Origin: Streptomyces sulphureus DSM 40104
GTDB taxonomy: Bacteria; Actinomycetota; Actinomycetes; Streptomycetales; Streptomycetaceae
Direction of reading: 5' to 3'
NCBI RefSeq assembly: GCF_000381025.1
Contig: NZ_KB905815.1
Location: 62,001 to 126,000 of the forward strand
DNA: 64,000 nt
Shown: positions 9,055-17,473 of the stretch, piece by piece
How positions within the stretch are numbered: position 1 is the stretch's first letter
How the letters are laid out: each line of letters opens with the position of its first letter
Translations under genes and position numbers: made by a program
Notes under the pieces: generated by a model
What the model saw: the letters and a program-made list of their open reading frames with translations, nothing else
What the model was told of the DNA's origin: nothing
The model's database searches: none

Positions 9055-9690
9055 GCTCGGAAGCGGGGGATGACGGTACGGAGTTGACACGCTCCACGCG
9101 GAACCCGGAGGGCGGCTCGTGACGGAAGACAACGGGTGCACACCGTCAAGTGAGGCGCGGCGTTGCGGCGTTGACCCATCAGACGCGGCTCCTTCCGGCC
9201 GGCTCAAGACAGACGCCGCGAAGGACGCTCCCGCAAGTGAGGCGCGACACGGGGGACCCGACACCGCGGCGCCCGGCGCACGACTCAGGACAGACGGCCC
9301 TGGACGCGCGCGCACAAGCGGGATACGGAGCTGCGGAAACGTCGCACTCCACGCAACGTTCACCGGGCGGCCCGGAAGCGACGGCTCGTCGAGCACGCCT
9401 CCGAGCGGGTCGTGGCGGCCCGGATTCGACATGCCCGATGCGGCGCCCGGCGAGGGGGCGGACGGCCCGAAGCGCACACCCGCGAGTGGGACGCGGCACC
9501 GCGGAGTCGGCGCACACCAGTCGGCACCCACCGAGTGGTCTTGCGCGGAACCGCTCGCAAGTGGGGAGCGACGGCGCGCACTCGACACGCTCCACGCGGC
9601 ACCCACCGGGCGGCTCCGGACGGACGCTCCGAGGTCGGCGCCCGCAAGCGGGCGGTGACACCGCGGAGTTGACCGTTCGCGGACCCCGTT
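9055..9690. repeat. Degenerate tandem repeat array, about 8 units of 75-87 bp
   Basis: On the plus strand a recurring element (CAAGTGGGG or CAAGCGGG, then CGGAGTTGACAC, CTCCACGCGG, GGGCGGCTC, GGACAGACG) appears with its CAAG-like anchor at 9060, 9147, 9234, 9315, 9402, 9483, 9558 and 9645. Spacings are 87, 87, 81, 87, 81, 75 and 87, all multiples of three. On the minus strand, in frame with gmhB, it would encode about 28-residue units beginning like STPRCRVPLAG and ending like SRPVGAAWSV. A hand count over about 90 codons gives near 70 % GC at each codon position, unlike the neighbouring genes. The approximately 770 bp between gmhB and the GT2 gene hold nothing else I recognise. Confidence 0.85.
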
Positions 9691-9713
9691 CGGGTACCTC
9701 AGCGGGTGGCCGT

Positions 9714-10712
9714 TCATGTTCCCTCCTCGCGGGCGGGAAGCGGGCCCAGCCAGGCGCGGAGCCAGTGGAAGGAGGCGGCAGGGGGGATCAGCAGGCTGCT
9801 GAGCGCCATCGTCAGCAACTCCTCGCGTTCGCACGGGCCCGGGCGGAGCCTTGCGCAGAGGAACTCGCCTGTGCCCAGTCCCCACACGCCGGCGCACGCC
9901 GCCGCCGTCCACGGCCTGCGGGCCGCCGCGGCGGCCAGCGCGCCCGCCGCTGCCGCCGTGGTGGCGAGGTGCCGGGGCAGCCGTCCGCGGCCGGCGCCCG
10001 CCCTGTGCCACCAGTCGCGGCCGTGAATTCTCGTCATGAGGACGTCGTCGGCATTGCCGCGCTGGGCACGTACCGAGACCCAGCGGTCGGCCGGGCGTAC
10101 GGGGTGGAGGGTGCGCCGCTCGCCCTCGGCGAGCAGCCAGCCGTCGGCGAGCAGCCGGAGGGCGAGGTCGGCGTCTTCGCGGAAGGCGCGGCGGAACCGT
10201 TCGTCGAAGCCGCCGACGGCCGCCAGCGCGGAGCGCCGGTAGGCCATGTCCGCCGTGATCCAACGGGCCGTCGCCAGGCCGGCGGTGGAACGCTCCCAGT
10301 CGGTGGGCGCCCGGTCGTCGGGGAGCGGAACGCTGATACGTCCCTGGCTTCCGGCCACTCGCGCGTCGGCAGCGGCGGCGAGGTCGGCGGCGAGGCGGGC
10401 CGCCCAGTCGCGGCCGGGGAGGACGTCGTCGTCGAGGAAGGCGATCCACTCCTCCTCCGCGGCGCGCCACCCGACGTTGCGGGCGGCGGCGGGCCCGGCC
10501 GCGGCGCCGGGCACCACGGCGACGAGCGGGGCGAGCGCGGAGGGCACTTCGACGGGCAGCGGGCCGCACTCGCGCGGAGGGCGGTCGTCGACGAGTACGA
10601 CGCGGCGGGGCGGCGGCCCTCCCGCCGCGGCGAGCGCGCGGAGGGTGGCGCTGAGCGAGGGCCGGCCGAGCGTCGGTACGACGACGGCGTACTCGGGCGC
10701 GGTACCGCTCAT
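9714..10712 (-). CDS. Glycosyltransferase family 2
   Basis: A 332-residue GT-A glycosyltransferase. N-terminal YAVVVPTLGRPSLSATLRAL, the DXD-type EWIAFLDDDVLPGRDWAARL and ADMAYRRSALAAVGGFDERF with FREDADLALRLLADG (the ED acid/base region) are all present. After the catalytic domain (about residue 230 on) there is an alanine-rich hydrophobic stretch that may associate with the membrane. The ATG at 10712 overlaps the carbamoyltransferase stop (ATGA). Its TGA at 9714-9716 overlaps a further ATG at 9717 in the gmhB frame. Confidence 0.9.
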   Translation of the reverse strand: MSGTAPEYAVVVPTLGRPSLSATLRALAAAGGPPPRRVVLVDDRPPRECGPLPVEVPSALAPLVAVVPGAAAGPAAARNVGWRAAEEEWIAFLDDDVLPGRDWAARLAADLAAAADARVAGSQGRISVPLPDDRAPTDWERSTAGLATARWITADMAYRRSALAAVGGFDERFRRAFREDADLALRLLADGWLLAEGERRTLHPVRPADRWVSVRAQRGNADDVLMTRIHGRDWWHRAGAGRGRLPRHLATTAAAAGALAAAAARRPWTAAACAGVWGLGTGEFLCARLRPGPCEREELLTMALSSLLIPPAASFHWLRAWLGPLPAREEGT

Positions 10713-12379
10713 CGGCCTCGCCCTCCCTCGCCGCCCGCACGGTCGAAGAAGCCGGCACGCCGCACCACGTACGGGCCGAGGGCGAGGAGGTCCACGGGTG
10801 CGGAGCCGAAGCACTCCAGCGCGTCGCGCGGATCGTCCACCATCGGCCGACCGGCGGTGTTCAGGCTGGTGTTGACGACGACGGGCAGCCCGGTGAGCCG
10901 CTCGAACTCCTCCAGCATGCGAGCCAGGCGCGGCTCCCGGTCGCGGCCGACGGTCTGGATACGCGCAGTCCCGTCGGTGTGCACCACCGCAGGGATGCGG
11001 TCGAGCCACGCGGAACGCACCTCGTGCACGAAGAGCATGTACGGGCTCGGCAGCACGCCCTCGAAGATCTCCGGTGCCCGCTCCTCCCGCACCATCGGCG
11101 CCACCGGGCGGAACTGCTCGCGGCCCTTGACGTCGTTGAGGCGCTCCAGGTTGGCCGAGCGGCCCGGGTGCGCCAGCAGCGAGCGGTGGCCGAGCGCCCG
11201 GGGCCCGTACTCCGAACGCCCTTGGAACCAGGCGACGATCGCGTCGTCGGCGAGGGCACGGGCGACCTCTTCGCTCACGTCGTCCGGCTGCTCGAACGGC
11301 ACCCCTGCACGGGTCAGCCAGTCGTGGAGCTCCGCGTCGCTCCACTGCCGTCCCAGGTCGGCGCCGCCCATCGGCGCGGTGGTCTCGCCGCCTGCCGCGG
11401 CGAACGCCAGAGCGCTGCCCAACGCGGTACCGGCGTCCCCGGCGGCCGGCTGCACCCAGACGTCGGCGAACGGGCCCTCGGCTGCCAGGCGCGCGTTGGC
11501 GACGCAGTTGAGCGCCACGCCCCCCGCCATGGTGAGCAGTTGGTCGTGGGTCCTGCCGTGCAGCCAGCGCGCCATGTCCAGCAGCGTGTCCTCCAGGCAC
11601 CGCTGTGCGGAGGCGGCGAGGTCGGCGTGCTCCTGGGTCCACCCCTGTCCGGCCCGTGCCGGCGGGGCGAAGCTCTCCCAGGGGACGTCGCGCGCGACGA
11701 AGCCGCCGTCCTCGGTCGAGTGGACGTAGCGCGCGAGCTCGGAGGCCATCCGCGGCTTCCCGTAGGAGGCGAGCGCCATCACCTTGTACTCGTCGGAGGA
11801 GCGCAGGAACCCCAGGTGCTCAGTGAGCTCCTCGTAGACCAGCCCCAGGGAGTGCGGCAACTGCTGGCTGTGGAGCGGCTCCAGGACCGTGCCGCGCCTG
11901 CGCGCCGCCAGGTGCGAGGCCGACTCGCCGCGGCCGTCGACGACGAGCACCGAGGACCGCTCGGCGTCGGGCGCCGCGAAAGCGCCGGAGGCCGCGTGCG
12001 CCACGTGGTGCGGGACGAAGTGCACCTGGTCCGGCGTGAGCCCCGGCAGCGCCGAGCACAGGAACTCGGGTGCCTGGCGCGCGTAGGTGAGGCGCAGCGG
12101 GTCCCAGGGGTCGTCCAACTCCAGGTCGGCGGCGGGTTCGGCGAGCGAAGGGTCGAAGGAGTAGGCGACGGCGTCGATCTCCTCCGGCCGGAGCCCGGCC
12201 TCGGCGAGGCACCAGGACGCGGCTTCGGTGGGGAGCTCCCAGGCGGAGAACGGCACCGGCCGCTTGCCGTGCTTGCGGCGGGAAAACCTCTCCTCCTCGG
12301 CGGCGGCGACCGGCTGCCCGTCGACGAGGAGCGCGGCGGCCGGGTCGTGGAAGAGGGCGTTGATGCCGAGGACGCGCAT
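10709..12379 (-). CDS. Carbamoyltransferase (NodU/CmcH/TobZ family)
   Basis: A 556-residue carbamoyltransferase expected to form carbamoyl-adenylate from carbamoyl phosphate and ATP and pass the carbamoyl group to a sugar hydroxyl. The N-terminal Kae1-like domain has GINALFHDPAAALL, FVPHHVAHAASGAFAAPD, ASYGKPRMA and MAGGVALNCVANARLA. The C-terminal YrdC-like domain has WFQGRSEYGPRALGHRSLLA and VVNTSLNTAGRPMV. Length and motif order fit the family. It is followed by the GT2 gene (ATGA overlap) and lies 46 bp after the epimerase gene, so a carbamoylated sugar in the operon product is likely. Confidence 0.93.
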   Translation of the reverse strand: MRVLGINALFHDPAAALLVDGQPVAAAEEERFSRRKHGKRPVPFSAWELPTEAASWCLAEAGLRPEEIDAVAYSFDPSLAEPAADLELDDPWDPLRLTYARQAPEFLCSALPGLTPDQVHFVPHHVAHAASGAFAAPDAERSSVLVVDGRGESASHLAARRRGTVLEPLHSQQLPHSLGLVYEELTEHLGFLRSSDEYKVMALASYGKPRMASELARYVHSTEDGGFVARDVPWESFAPPARAGQGWTQEHADLAASAQRCLEDTLLDMARWLHGRTHDQLLTMAGGVALNCVANARLAAEGPFADVWVQPAAGDAGTALGSALAFAAAGGETTAPMGGADLGRQWSDAELHDWLTRAGVPFEQPDDVSEEVARALADDAIVAWFQGRSEYGPRALGHRSLLAHPGRSANLERLNDVKGREQFRPVAPMVREERAPEIFEGVLPSPYMLFVHEVRSAWLDRIPAVVHTDGTARIQTVGRDREPRLARMLEEFERLTGLPVVVNTSLNTAGRPMVDDPRDALECFGSAPVDLLALGPYVVRRAGFFDRAGGEGGRGR

Positions 12380-12425
12380 GGCTGCCTTCTTTCGCCGGGA
12401 TGGGGGCCGGATGCCGGACGACGGG

Positions 12426-13415
12426 TCAGGCGTCGGGGCGCTCCCGGAACCACTCGATGGTCCGTGCCAGGCCGTCGCGGGCCGTGACTTCCGGCTCCCA
12501 CTGGAGCTTGCCCCTGGCCAGCGTGATGTCGGGGCAGCGCACGGCGGGGTCGTCGCCCGGCCGCTCCACGAAGCGCAACCCCGATCCCGAGCCGGTCAAC
12601 TCCACGACGAGCCGGGCGAGTTCCCGCATCGTGATCTCGTCCGGATTCCCGATGTTGACCGGGCCGACCAGTTCGGAGCCGGCCATGGCGAGGACTCCGC
12701 GCACGGTGTCGTCGATGTAGGCGAGAGAGCGGGTCTGCAGCCCGTCGCCCGTGACGGTCAGGTCCTCGCCTGCGAGGGCCTGCCGGATGAAGGTGGGCAC
12801 GGCCCGGCCGTCGTAGCCGCGCATGCGCGGACCGTAGGTGTTGAAGAGGCGGACGATGCCGACGTTGGTGCCGTGCACGCGGCCCTCCGCCATCGTCAGC
12901 GCCTCGCTGAACCGCTTGGCCTCGTCGTACATGCTGCGCGGGCCGACGGGGTTCACGTGGCCCCAGTAGCGCTCGTTCTGCGGGTGCTCCTGGGGATCGC
13001 CGTACGACTCGGACGTGGAGGCGTGGACGAGCCGGGCGCCGTGACGCCTGGCGAGGCGGAGCGCGTTGCGGGTGCCGGCGCTGCCTGTCTCCAGCGTGTG
13101 CAGCGGCATCCGCGCGTAGTCGGCGGGCGACGCGGGGGACGCGAGGTTGAGGACGAGGTCGGGCGGCCCGAACGACCCGGTGTCGGGCTCCTCCGTCGCC
13201 GCGGAGCGGCAGATGTCCGCCTCCGCGAGCGAGAAGCGCGGGTCCCCCAGGAGATGCGCCACGTTCTCCCGACTGCTCGTGCTGAAGTCGTCGAGGCAAC
13301 TGACGGCGCAGTCCATGGCGAGCAGCGCGGTGCACACATGGGAGCCGACGAAACCGGCCCCGCCCGTGACGACTGCGTGCCGGAAACGCGGTATGCCGGC
13401 GGAGAGTACATCCAT
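12426..13415 (-). CDS. NAD-dependent epimerase/dehydratase, UDP-glucuronate decarboxylase-like
   Basis: A 329-residue short-chain nucleotide-sugar enzyme. The Rossmann motif VTGGAGFVGSHV, the substrate segment STSESYGDPQEHPQNERYWG, the catalytic YDEAK, and LFNTYGPRMRGYDGRAVP closely follow UDP-glucuronate decarboxylases (UXS). HldD-type ADP-heptose epimerases lack that substrate segment. It is the first gene of the operon. The ATG at 13415 has GAAGGAAAG seven to fifteen bases upstream. Several ATGs further upstream in frame lie in non-coding-looking sequence and were not used. UDP-xylose or a related pentose as product is inferred. Confidence 0.88.
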   Translation of the reverse strand: MDVLSAGIPRFRHAVVTGGAGFVGSHVCTALLAMDCAVSCLDDFSTSSRENVAHLLGDPRFSLAEADICRSAATEEPDTGSFGPPDLVLNLASPASPADYARMPLHTLETGSAGTRNALRLARRHGARLVHASTSESYGDPQEHPQNERYWGHVNPVGPRSMYDEAKRFSEALTMAEGRVHGTNVGIVRLFNTYGPRMRGYDGRAVPTFIRQALAGEDLTVTGDGLQTRSLAYIDDTVRGVLAMAGSELVGPVNIGNPDEITMRELARLVVELTGSGSGLRFVERPGDDPAVRCPDITLARGKLQWEPEVTARDGLARTIEWFRERPDA

Positions 13416-13828
13416 GGCTTTCCTTCGGTCACCGGACGAACCGGAAGCAGGAGCACTGGACTCGTTTTCAGCCTGAGCCACTGCGCGGAGGCCCGCAAAC
13501 CGAGGAGGGGTCGGGCGATGCTCCCCGTGGTCGTACGGAGTGCGCGCCACCGCACGACTCCTCACGACGCGTGGCCGGGCGCTGTGCTGCGCGGTCAGTC
13601 AATCGACGGTGCGTGACGGGGAGTTGAAGGCCGCACTCGCTGTGAGCAAGGCAACGTACTCCCCTTTTCAGCAGGTCAGGACGGTGCGCGGGGGTTGCCT
13701 GCGGGGCTGCTCCGCGCCGGTCCCCTTGGCCGTCGGAGACCGTCTGTGAACATGGCTGAAGGCGACGTGCGGGCTTCCTCCGCGTGCGTCCCCCTTTTTC
13801 GCCCTTGTGCTCCCTTCCCGGTACTCCT
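13416..13828. other. Intergenic region between divergent glycan operon and MFS gene
   Basis: About 410 bp without a convincing gene. It must hold the divergent promoters of the glycan operon (minus) and the MFS gene (plus), but I cannot assign -10/-35 boxes with confidence. Short words found here (GTCGGGCGATGCT near 13507, GGGCGCTGTGCTGCG near 13577) also occur beside the gmhB repeat array near 8986 and 9018. Confidence 0.5.
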
Positions 13829-15211
13829 ATGCCTGCTCTTCTCCCTGCCGTCCGCAAGGGCGGCGGCCGTGGCGGCCGTTCCGAACGCAGCCCGTGGCGC
13901 TCCCTGCGCTACCCGAGCATGCGCTGGTGGTCGGCGGCGAACCTCGTCTCCAACGTCGGTACGTGGATGCAGCTCACGGTGCAGAACCTCCTGGTCCTGC
14001 AACTCACCGGCTCCGCCGCCACGACCGGTCTCTCCCTCGCCGTACAGGCCGCGCCCGGCCTGCTGCTGAGCCTCGTCGGCGGCAGCCTCGTCGACTCGTG
14101 GCCGCGCAAGATGACGGCCTCGGTGAGCCAGGCGCTCCTCGGCGTCGTCGCCTTCACGACGGCGGGGCTCGTCGCCTTCGACCTGCTGACCGTGCCGCTG
14201 CTGATGGTGCTCGCCGCCGTCACCGGTTCCATTGCCACCGTCGACAACCCCGCGTGCTCGCTGCTCGGCAACGACCTGGTGAAGCGGAAGGACGTGCCCT
14301 CGGCGATCTCGCTGGGCTCCGTCGTGCACAGCGCGGGCCGGCTGATCGGTACGGCGGCCGCGGGTGCGGCCGTCGCGTGGTTCGGCATGGCCTCGGCCTA
14401 CCTGGCCAACGGGCTCTCCTTCGTGGCCGTCGCCGCCGTCATCCCGTTCCTCAAGCTCCAGCCCAAGGCCGAGCGGGACCCGCAGTCCGCCAAGGAGCAC
14501 GCCGCCGCAGACGGGGCCCGAGCCGACGCCGCCAAGGGCGGCAAGCGGCCCCGGCTGGCCGGAGCGAGCCGTGAGGGCCTGGTCTACTTCGTGCGGAACC
14601 CCCGCCTCGTGGCGCTAGCGGCCATCACCGGTATCTCCGCGATCTTCGGCCGCAACTATCAGTTGACCCTCGCGGTGCTGGTGACAGGACCGCTCGCCGC
14701 CGGCGCCGGCTCCTTCAGTACGGTCTCGACCGTGCTCGCGGTCGGTGGCATGGTCGGTGCCGTCCTCGCCGGCTGCCTCCGCAAGCCCTCGGTGCAGCAC
14801 GTCGCCTTGCTCGCCTCAGCGGGGGCGCTGCTCCAGGTGGTGACGGGCTTCTCGCCTTCGCTGCTGTTCCTGGTGCTGCTGGTGGCGCCGATGGCGGTCG
14901 TGGAGTCGATCTCCGACACCGCCGGCACGACCGTGCTCCAGACCGAGCCGCCCGCCCACCTGCGTGGCCGCGTCCTCGGCGTGTGGCGCAGTGCGAGCAC
15001 CGGTTGGGGCCTCATCGGCCCGCCGCTGCTGGGTGCGCTGATGGAGTTCGCGGGCGCGCGGGCCGGGCTCGTCGTGGGTGGCCTCGCCATCGTCGTGGTG
15101 ACCGGTGCGGCGCAACTCCTCCAGCGCCGTCCGCAGAAGCGGGGCGAGCGTTCCGCTCACGAAGCGCCCGAGACCCCCGAGGCGCTCGAAGCGGAACCGG
15201 TCGCCGCATGA
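13829..15211 (+). CDS. MFS transporter
   Basis: A 460-residue membrane transporter of the major facilitator superfamily with about 12 predicted helices. The N-terminal half has LVSNVGTWMQLTVQNLLVLQ and GLLLSLVGGSLVDSWPRKM (the loop 2-3 basic motif), a charged central loop falls at about residues 215-250, and the second half has PPAHLRGRVLGVWRSASTGW. This pattern fits the EntS/multidrug-like exporter group. The ATG at 13829 is preferred over the upstream in-frame ATG at 13784 because the intervening residues are not family-like. It diverges from the glycan operon and could export a related metabolite, but the substrate is unknown. Confidence 0.88.
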   Translation: MPALLPAVRKGGGRGGRSERSPWRSLRYPSMRWWSAANLVSNVGTWMQLTVQNLLVLQLTGSAATTGLSLAVQAAPGLLLSLVGGSLVDSWPRKMTASVSQALLGVVAFTTAGLVAFDLLTVPLLMVLAAVTGSIATVDNPACSLLGNDLVKRKDVPSAISLGSVVHSAGRLIGTAAAGAAVAWFGMASAYLANGLSFVAVAAVIPFLKLQPKAERDPQSAKEHAAADGARADAAKGGKRPRLAGASREGLVYFVRNPRLVALAAITGISAIFGRNYQLTLAVLVTGPLAAGAGSFSTVSTVLAVGGMVGAVLAGCLRKPSVQHVALLASAGALLQVVTGFSPSLLFLVLLVAPMAVVESISDTAGTTVLQTEPPAHLRGRVLGVWRSASTGWGLIGPPLLGALMEFAGARAGLVVGGLAIVVVTGAAQLLQRRPQKRGERSAHEAPETPEALEAEPVAA

Positions 15212-15215
15212 TCCA

Positions 15216-15245
15216 CCGTGTGGCCTGCTGTTGCAGGCCACACGG
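15216..15245 (+). terminator. Rho-independent-type hairpin after the MFS gene
   Basis: Perfect 13-bp stem CCGTGTGGCCTGC / GCAGGCCACACGG with a TGTT loop, starting four bases after the MFS stop codon. No U-tract follows, which is usual in Streptomyces. Confidence 0.85.
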
Positions 15246-15312
15246 GCGACTCTCACCATGGAGCGGACAGAAGCAGCATGACGGACGAATCCCTCTGCTT
15301 CCTGGAGGAACG

Positions 15313-15504
15313 ATGGCCGAGACCAACCCCATCGAGGTACAGCAGGCTCTCAAGGGAGCCTCCTACCCGACCGACCGGCAGACCCTGGCCGACCTCGCCA
15401 GGAAGAACAAGGCGAGCGACCAGCTCGTCGACAAGCTCTCGCACCTGAAGAGCGACCGCATCGAGGGACCCGACCAGGTCGAGAAGGAGATGTTCCGGGG
15501 CTGA
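15313..15504 (+). CDS. DUF2795 domain small protein
   Basis: A 63-residue soluble protein matching the DUF2795 family: NPIEVQQALKGASYPTDRQ, LADLARKNKASDQLVDKL and the C-terminal DRIEGPDQVEKEMF. The family is common in actinomycetes and has no assigned biochemical role. The ATG at 15313 is preceded by GGAGGAACG, a good ribosome site. It stands alone between the MFS terminator and the GT2 pair. Confidence 0.85.
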   Translation: MAETNPIEVQQALKGASYPTDRQTLADLARKNKASDQLVDKLSHLKSDRIEGPDQVEKEMFRG

Positions 15505-15577
15505 CCCGGCACTCCGGACGGATGCGACCGACGGGCCCGGCGAGCGTCCGGGCCCGTCCGTCGGGAGCTGAGGCCCC

Positions 15578-16489
15578 ATGCACGCACCCGCGTCCCGGCC
15601 AGGGCGGACCGCCGAAGGGCCGGACCTGCGCGACCGGTTGGGCGTCGTCATCGCCACCCGCGACCGACGCGACCGGCTCGCCCGCACCCTGGAGCACCTG
15701 CTGACCCTCCCCGAGCGGCCCCGCGTCCTGGTCGTGGACAACGCCTCGCAGGACGGAACGGCGGACCTGGTCCGCGACTCCTTCCCCGGCGTCGAACTGC
15801 TGCGGCTACCGACCAACTACGGGGCGCTCGCCAGGAACGAGGGCGTCCGCGCCCTGGACACCCCCTACGTCGCCTTCAGCGACGACGACTCGTGGTGGGA
15901 GCCGCACGCCCTCGCCACCGCGGTGGACCTGCTCGCTTCCCGCCCTGCCACGGGTCTGCTCGCCGCCGCCGTCACCGTGGACCCGGACGGTGCGCCCGAC
16001 CCGCTCAACACGGTCCTCGCCGGCTCGCCGCTGGGCCCCGGCGCGATCGCGCGGAGCCGCAAGGTGCTCGGCTTCCTCGGCTGCGCCGCCGTCGCCCGCC
16101 GTCGGGCCTTCCTCGACGTCGGCGGGTACCACCCCCTCCTCTTCTTCGGAGCCGAGGAGACGCTCCTCGCCTACGACCTCGCGGCCGCCGGCTGGGAGGT
16201 CGTCCACTCCCCCGAGGTGGTGGCACGCCACGCCCCCGGCGCGGCACCCCGTCCGGGGCGCCGCGCGCTGGTGCGCCGCAACGAGGTGCTCATCGCCTGG
16301 CTCCGACGCCCGTTGCGCACGGCCGCGCGCCGCACCACCGCCCTCTGCGCCGCGGCCGTCCACGATCGCCAGGACCGCCGGGCCGTCCTGGCCCTGCTCC
16401 CCCGTCTGCCGAAGGCCCTGCTGCTGCGGCGCCCGCTGCCGCCCGACGTCGAGGAAGCCGCCCGCCTCGTGGAGGCGACGCCCGCGTGA
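15578..16489 (+). CDS. Glycosyltransferase family 2, first of a tandem pair
   Basis: A 303-residue GT2-type enzyme: LGVVIATRDRRDRLARTLEH, VLVVDNASQDGTADLV, the DXD-like VAFSDDDSWWEPHAL and GCAAVARRRAFLDVGGYH. The final 80 residues are arginine-rich with RRNEVLIAWLRRPLRTAA. It is clearly paralogous to the next gene, with the same DDDSWWEP core and C-terminal architecture. Its TGA overlaps the GTG of that gene (16486-16489). Substrates are unknown. It may serve surface glycan synthesis with the nearby operon, but it is transcribed away from it. Confidence 0.88.
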   Translation: MHAPASRPGRTAEGPDLRDRLGVVIATRDRRDRLARTLEHLLTLPERPRVLVVDNASQDGTADLVRDSFPGVELLRLPTNYGALARNEGVRALDTPYVAFSDDDSWWEPHALATAVDLLASRPATGLLAAAVTVDPDGAPDPLNTVLAGSPLGPGAIARSRKVLGFLGCAAVARRRAFLDVGGYHPLLFFGAEETLLAYDLAAAGWEVVHSPEVVARHAPGAAPRPGRRALVRRNEVLIAWLRRPLRTAARRTTALCAAAVHDRQDRRAVLALLPRLPKALLLRRPLPPDVEEAARLVEATPA

Positions 16490-17409
16490 ACGCGCGTGCG
16501 CCGGACGGCGACCGACCGGACGACCGCGTGACGGTCGTCGTCATCACGCGCAACCGCCGCGACGAACTCCTCCGCACGCTCGGCCACTTGGCCCGGCTGC
16601 CGGAGCGCCCGCCGGTGATCGTCGTGGACAACCTCTCCTCCGACGGGACACCCCACGCGATCCGCGCCGCGCACCCCGACGTGGCGGTCCTGGAGCCGCG
16701 GCGCAACACCGGCGCCGTGGGGCGCAACCTCGCCGTCCGCCACGTCACCACGCCCTACGTGGCGTTCTGCGACGACGACTCGTGGTGGGAGCCCGGCTCC
16801 CTGCGGGCGGCCGCCGACCTGCTCGACGGCTGTACGGCGCTGGCGGGGGTCGTGGCACGCATCGTCGTCGAACCCGAGGGCGTGGAGGACCCCGTCGTCG
16901 ACGAGTTGCGCAACTCGCCCGTGCCAGGGCCCGGTTGGCTGCCGGGGCCTGCGCTCGGCTCGTTCCTCGCCGCCGCCACGTGCCTGCGCGTCTCCGCGTT
17001 CCGGGCAGCGGGCGGGTTCGACGCGCGGCTGTGGCTCGGGGGCGAGGAGGAGCTGCTCGCCACCGATCTCGCCGTGGCCGGCTGGTGGCTGTGCTTCGCC
17101 GAGTCGCTCGTCGTCCACCATGCGCCGTCGCACGTCCGCGATACGACGGGGCGGCGTGTGGACGGGCTGCGGAACACCCTCTGGTACACCTGGCTGCGGC
17201 GTCCGCTTCCGGCCGCGATGCGGCGCACCTGGTACCTGCTGCGCACCGTTCCGCGCGACGGGGCGTCCCTCCGCGCCTTCGCCGAGGCCGCTGCCGGACT
17301 GCCGTGGCTCGTGACCGACCGCCGGCCCGTACCCGCCGAGGTCGAGCGCCGCCTGGCCGTTCTCGACGAGGCCCAACGGCGCTCCACGGCCCGCCAGTAC
17401 ACCGGCTGA
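16486..17409 (+). CDS. Glycosyltransferase family 2, second of a tandem pair
   Basis: A 307-residue paralogue of the preceding enzyme: VTVVVITRNRRDELLRTLGH, VIVVDNLSSDGTPHAI, VAFCDDDSWWEPGSL, AAATCLRVSAFRAAGGFDAR and LRNTLWYTWLRRPLPAAMRR near the C-terminus. The GTG start overlaps the preceding stop (GTGA), so the two are translated together. The pair probably arose by tandem duplication. Whether they act on the same glycan or as a heteromer cannot be seen. Confidence 0.88.
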   Translation: MNARAPDGDRPDDRVTVVVITRNRRDELLRTLGHLARLPERPPVIVVDNLSSDGTPHAIRAAHPDVAVLEPRRNTGAVGRNLAVRHVTTPYVAFCDDDSWWEPGSLRAAADLLDGCTALAGVVARIVVEPEGVEDPVVDELRNSPVPGPGWLPGPALGSFLAAATCLRVSAFRAAGGFDARLWLGGEEELLATDLAVAGWWLCFAESLVVHHAPSHVRDTTGRRVDGLRNTLWYTWLRRPLPAAMRRTWYLLRTVPRDGASLRAFAEAAAGLPWLVTDRRPVPAEVERRLAVLDEAQRRSTARQYTG

Positions 17410-17473
17410 CCTGGGGCGGCGCGGTGCGGGGCGAGTGGCGCCGCGGAGGGGCCGACCGGGGGCACGGCTCGCT

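Noticed and set aside
9119..9658. Plus-strand 179-residue repeat protein over the array
   Set aside because: All three-base-periodic frames of the array look repetitive; this one has no ribosome site or neighbours, whereas the minus frame links to gmhB.
13540..13749. 69-residue open frame upstream of the MFS gene
   Set aside because: No family resemblance, no ribosome site, and composition is not coding-like.
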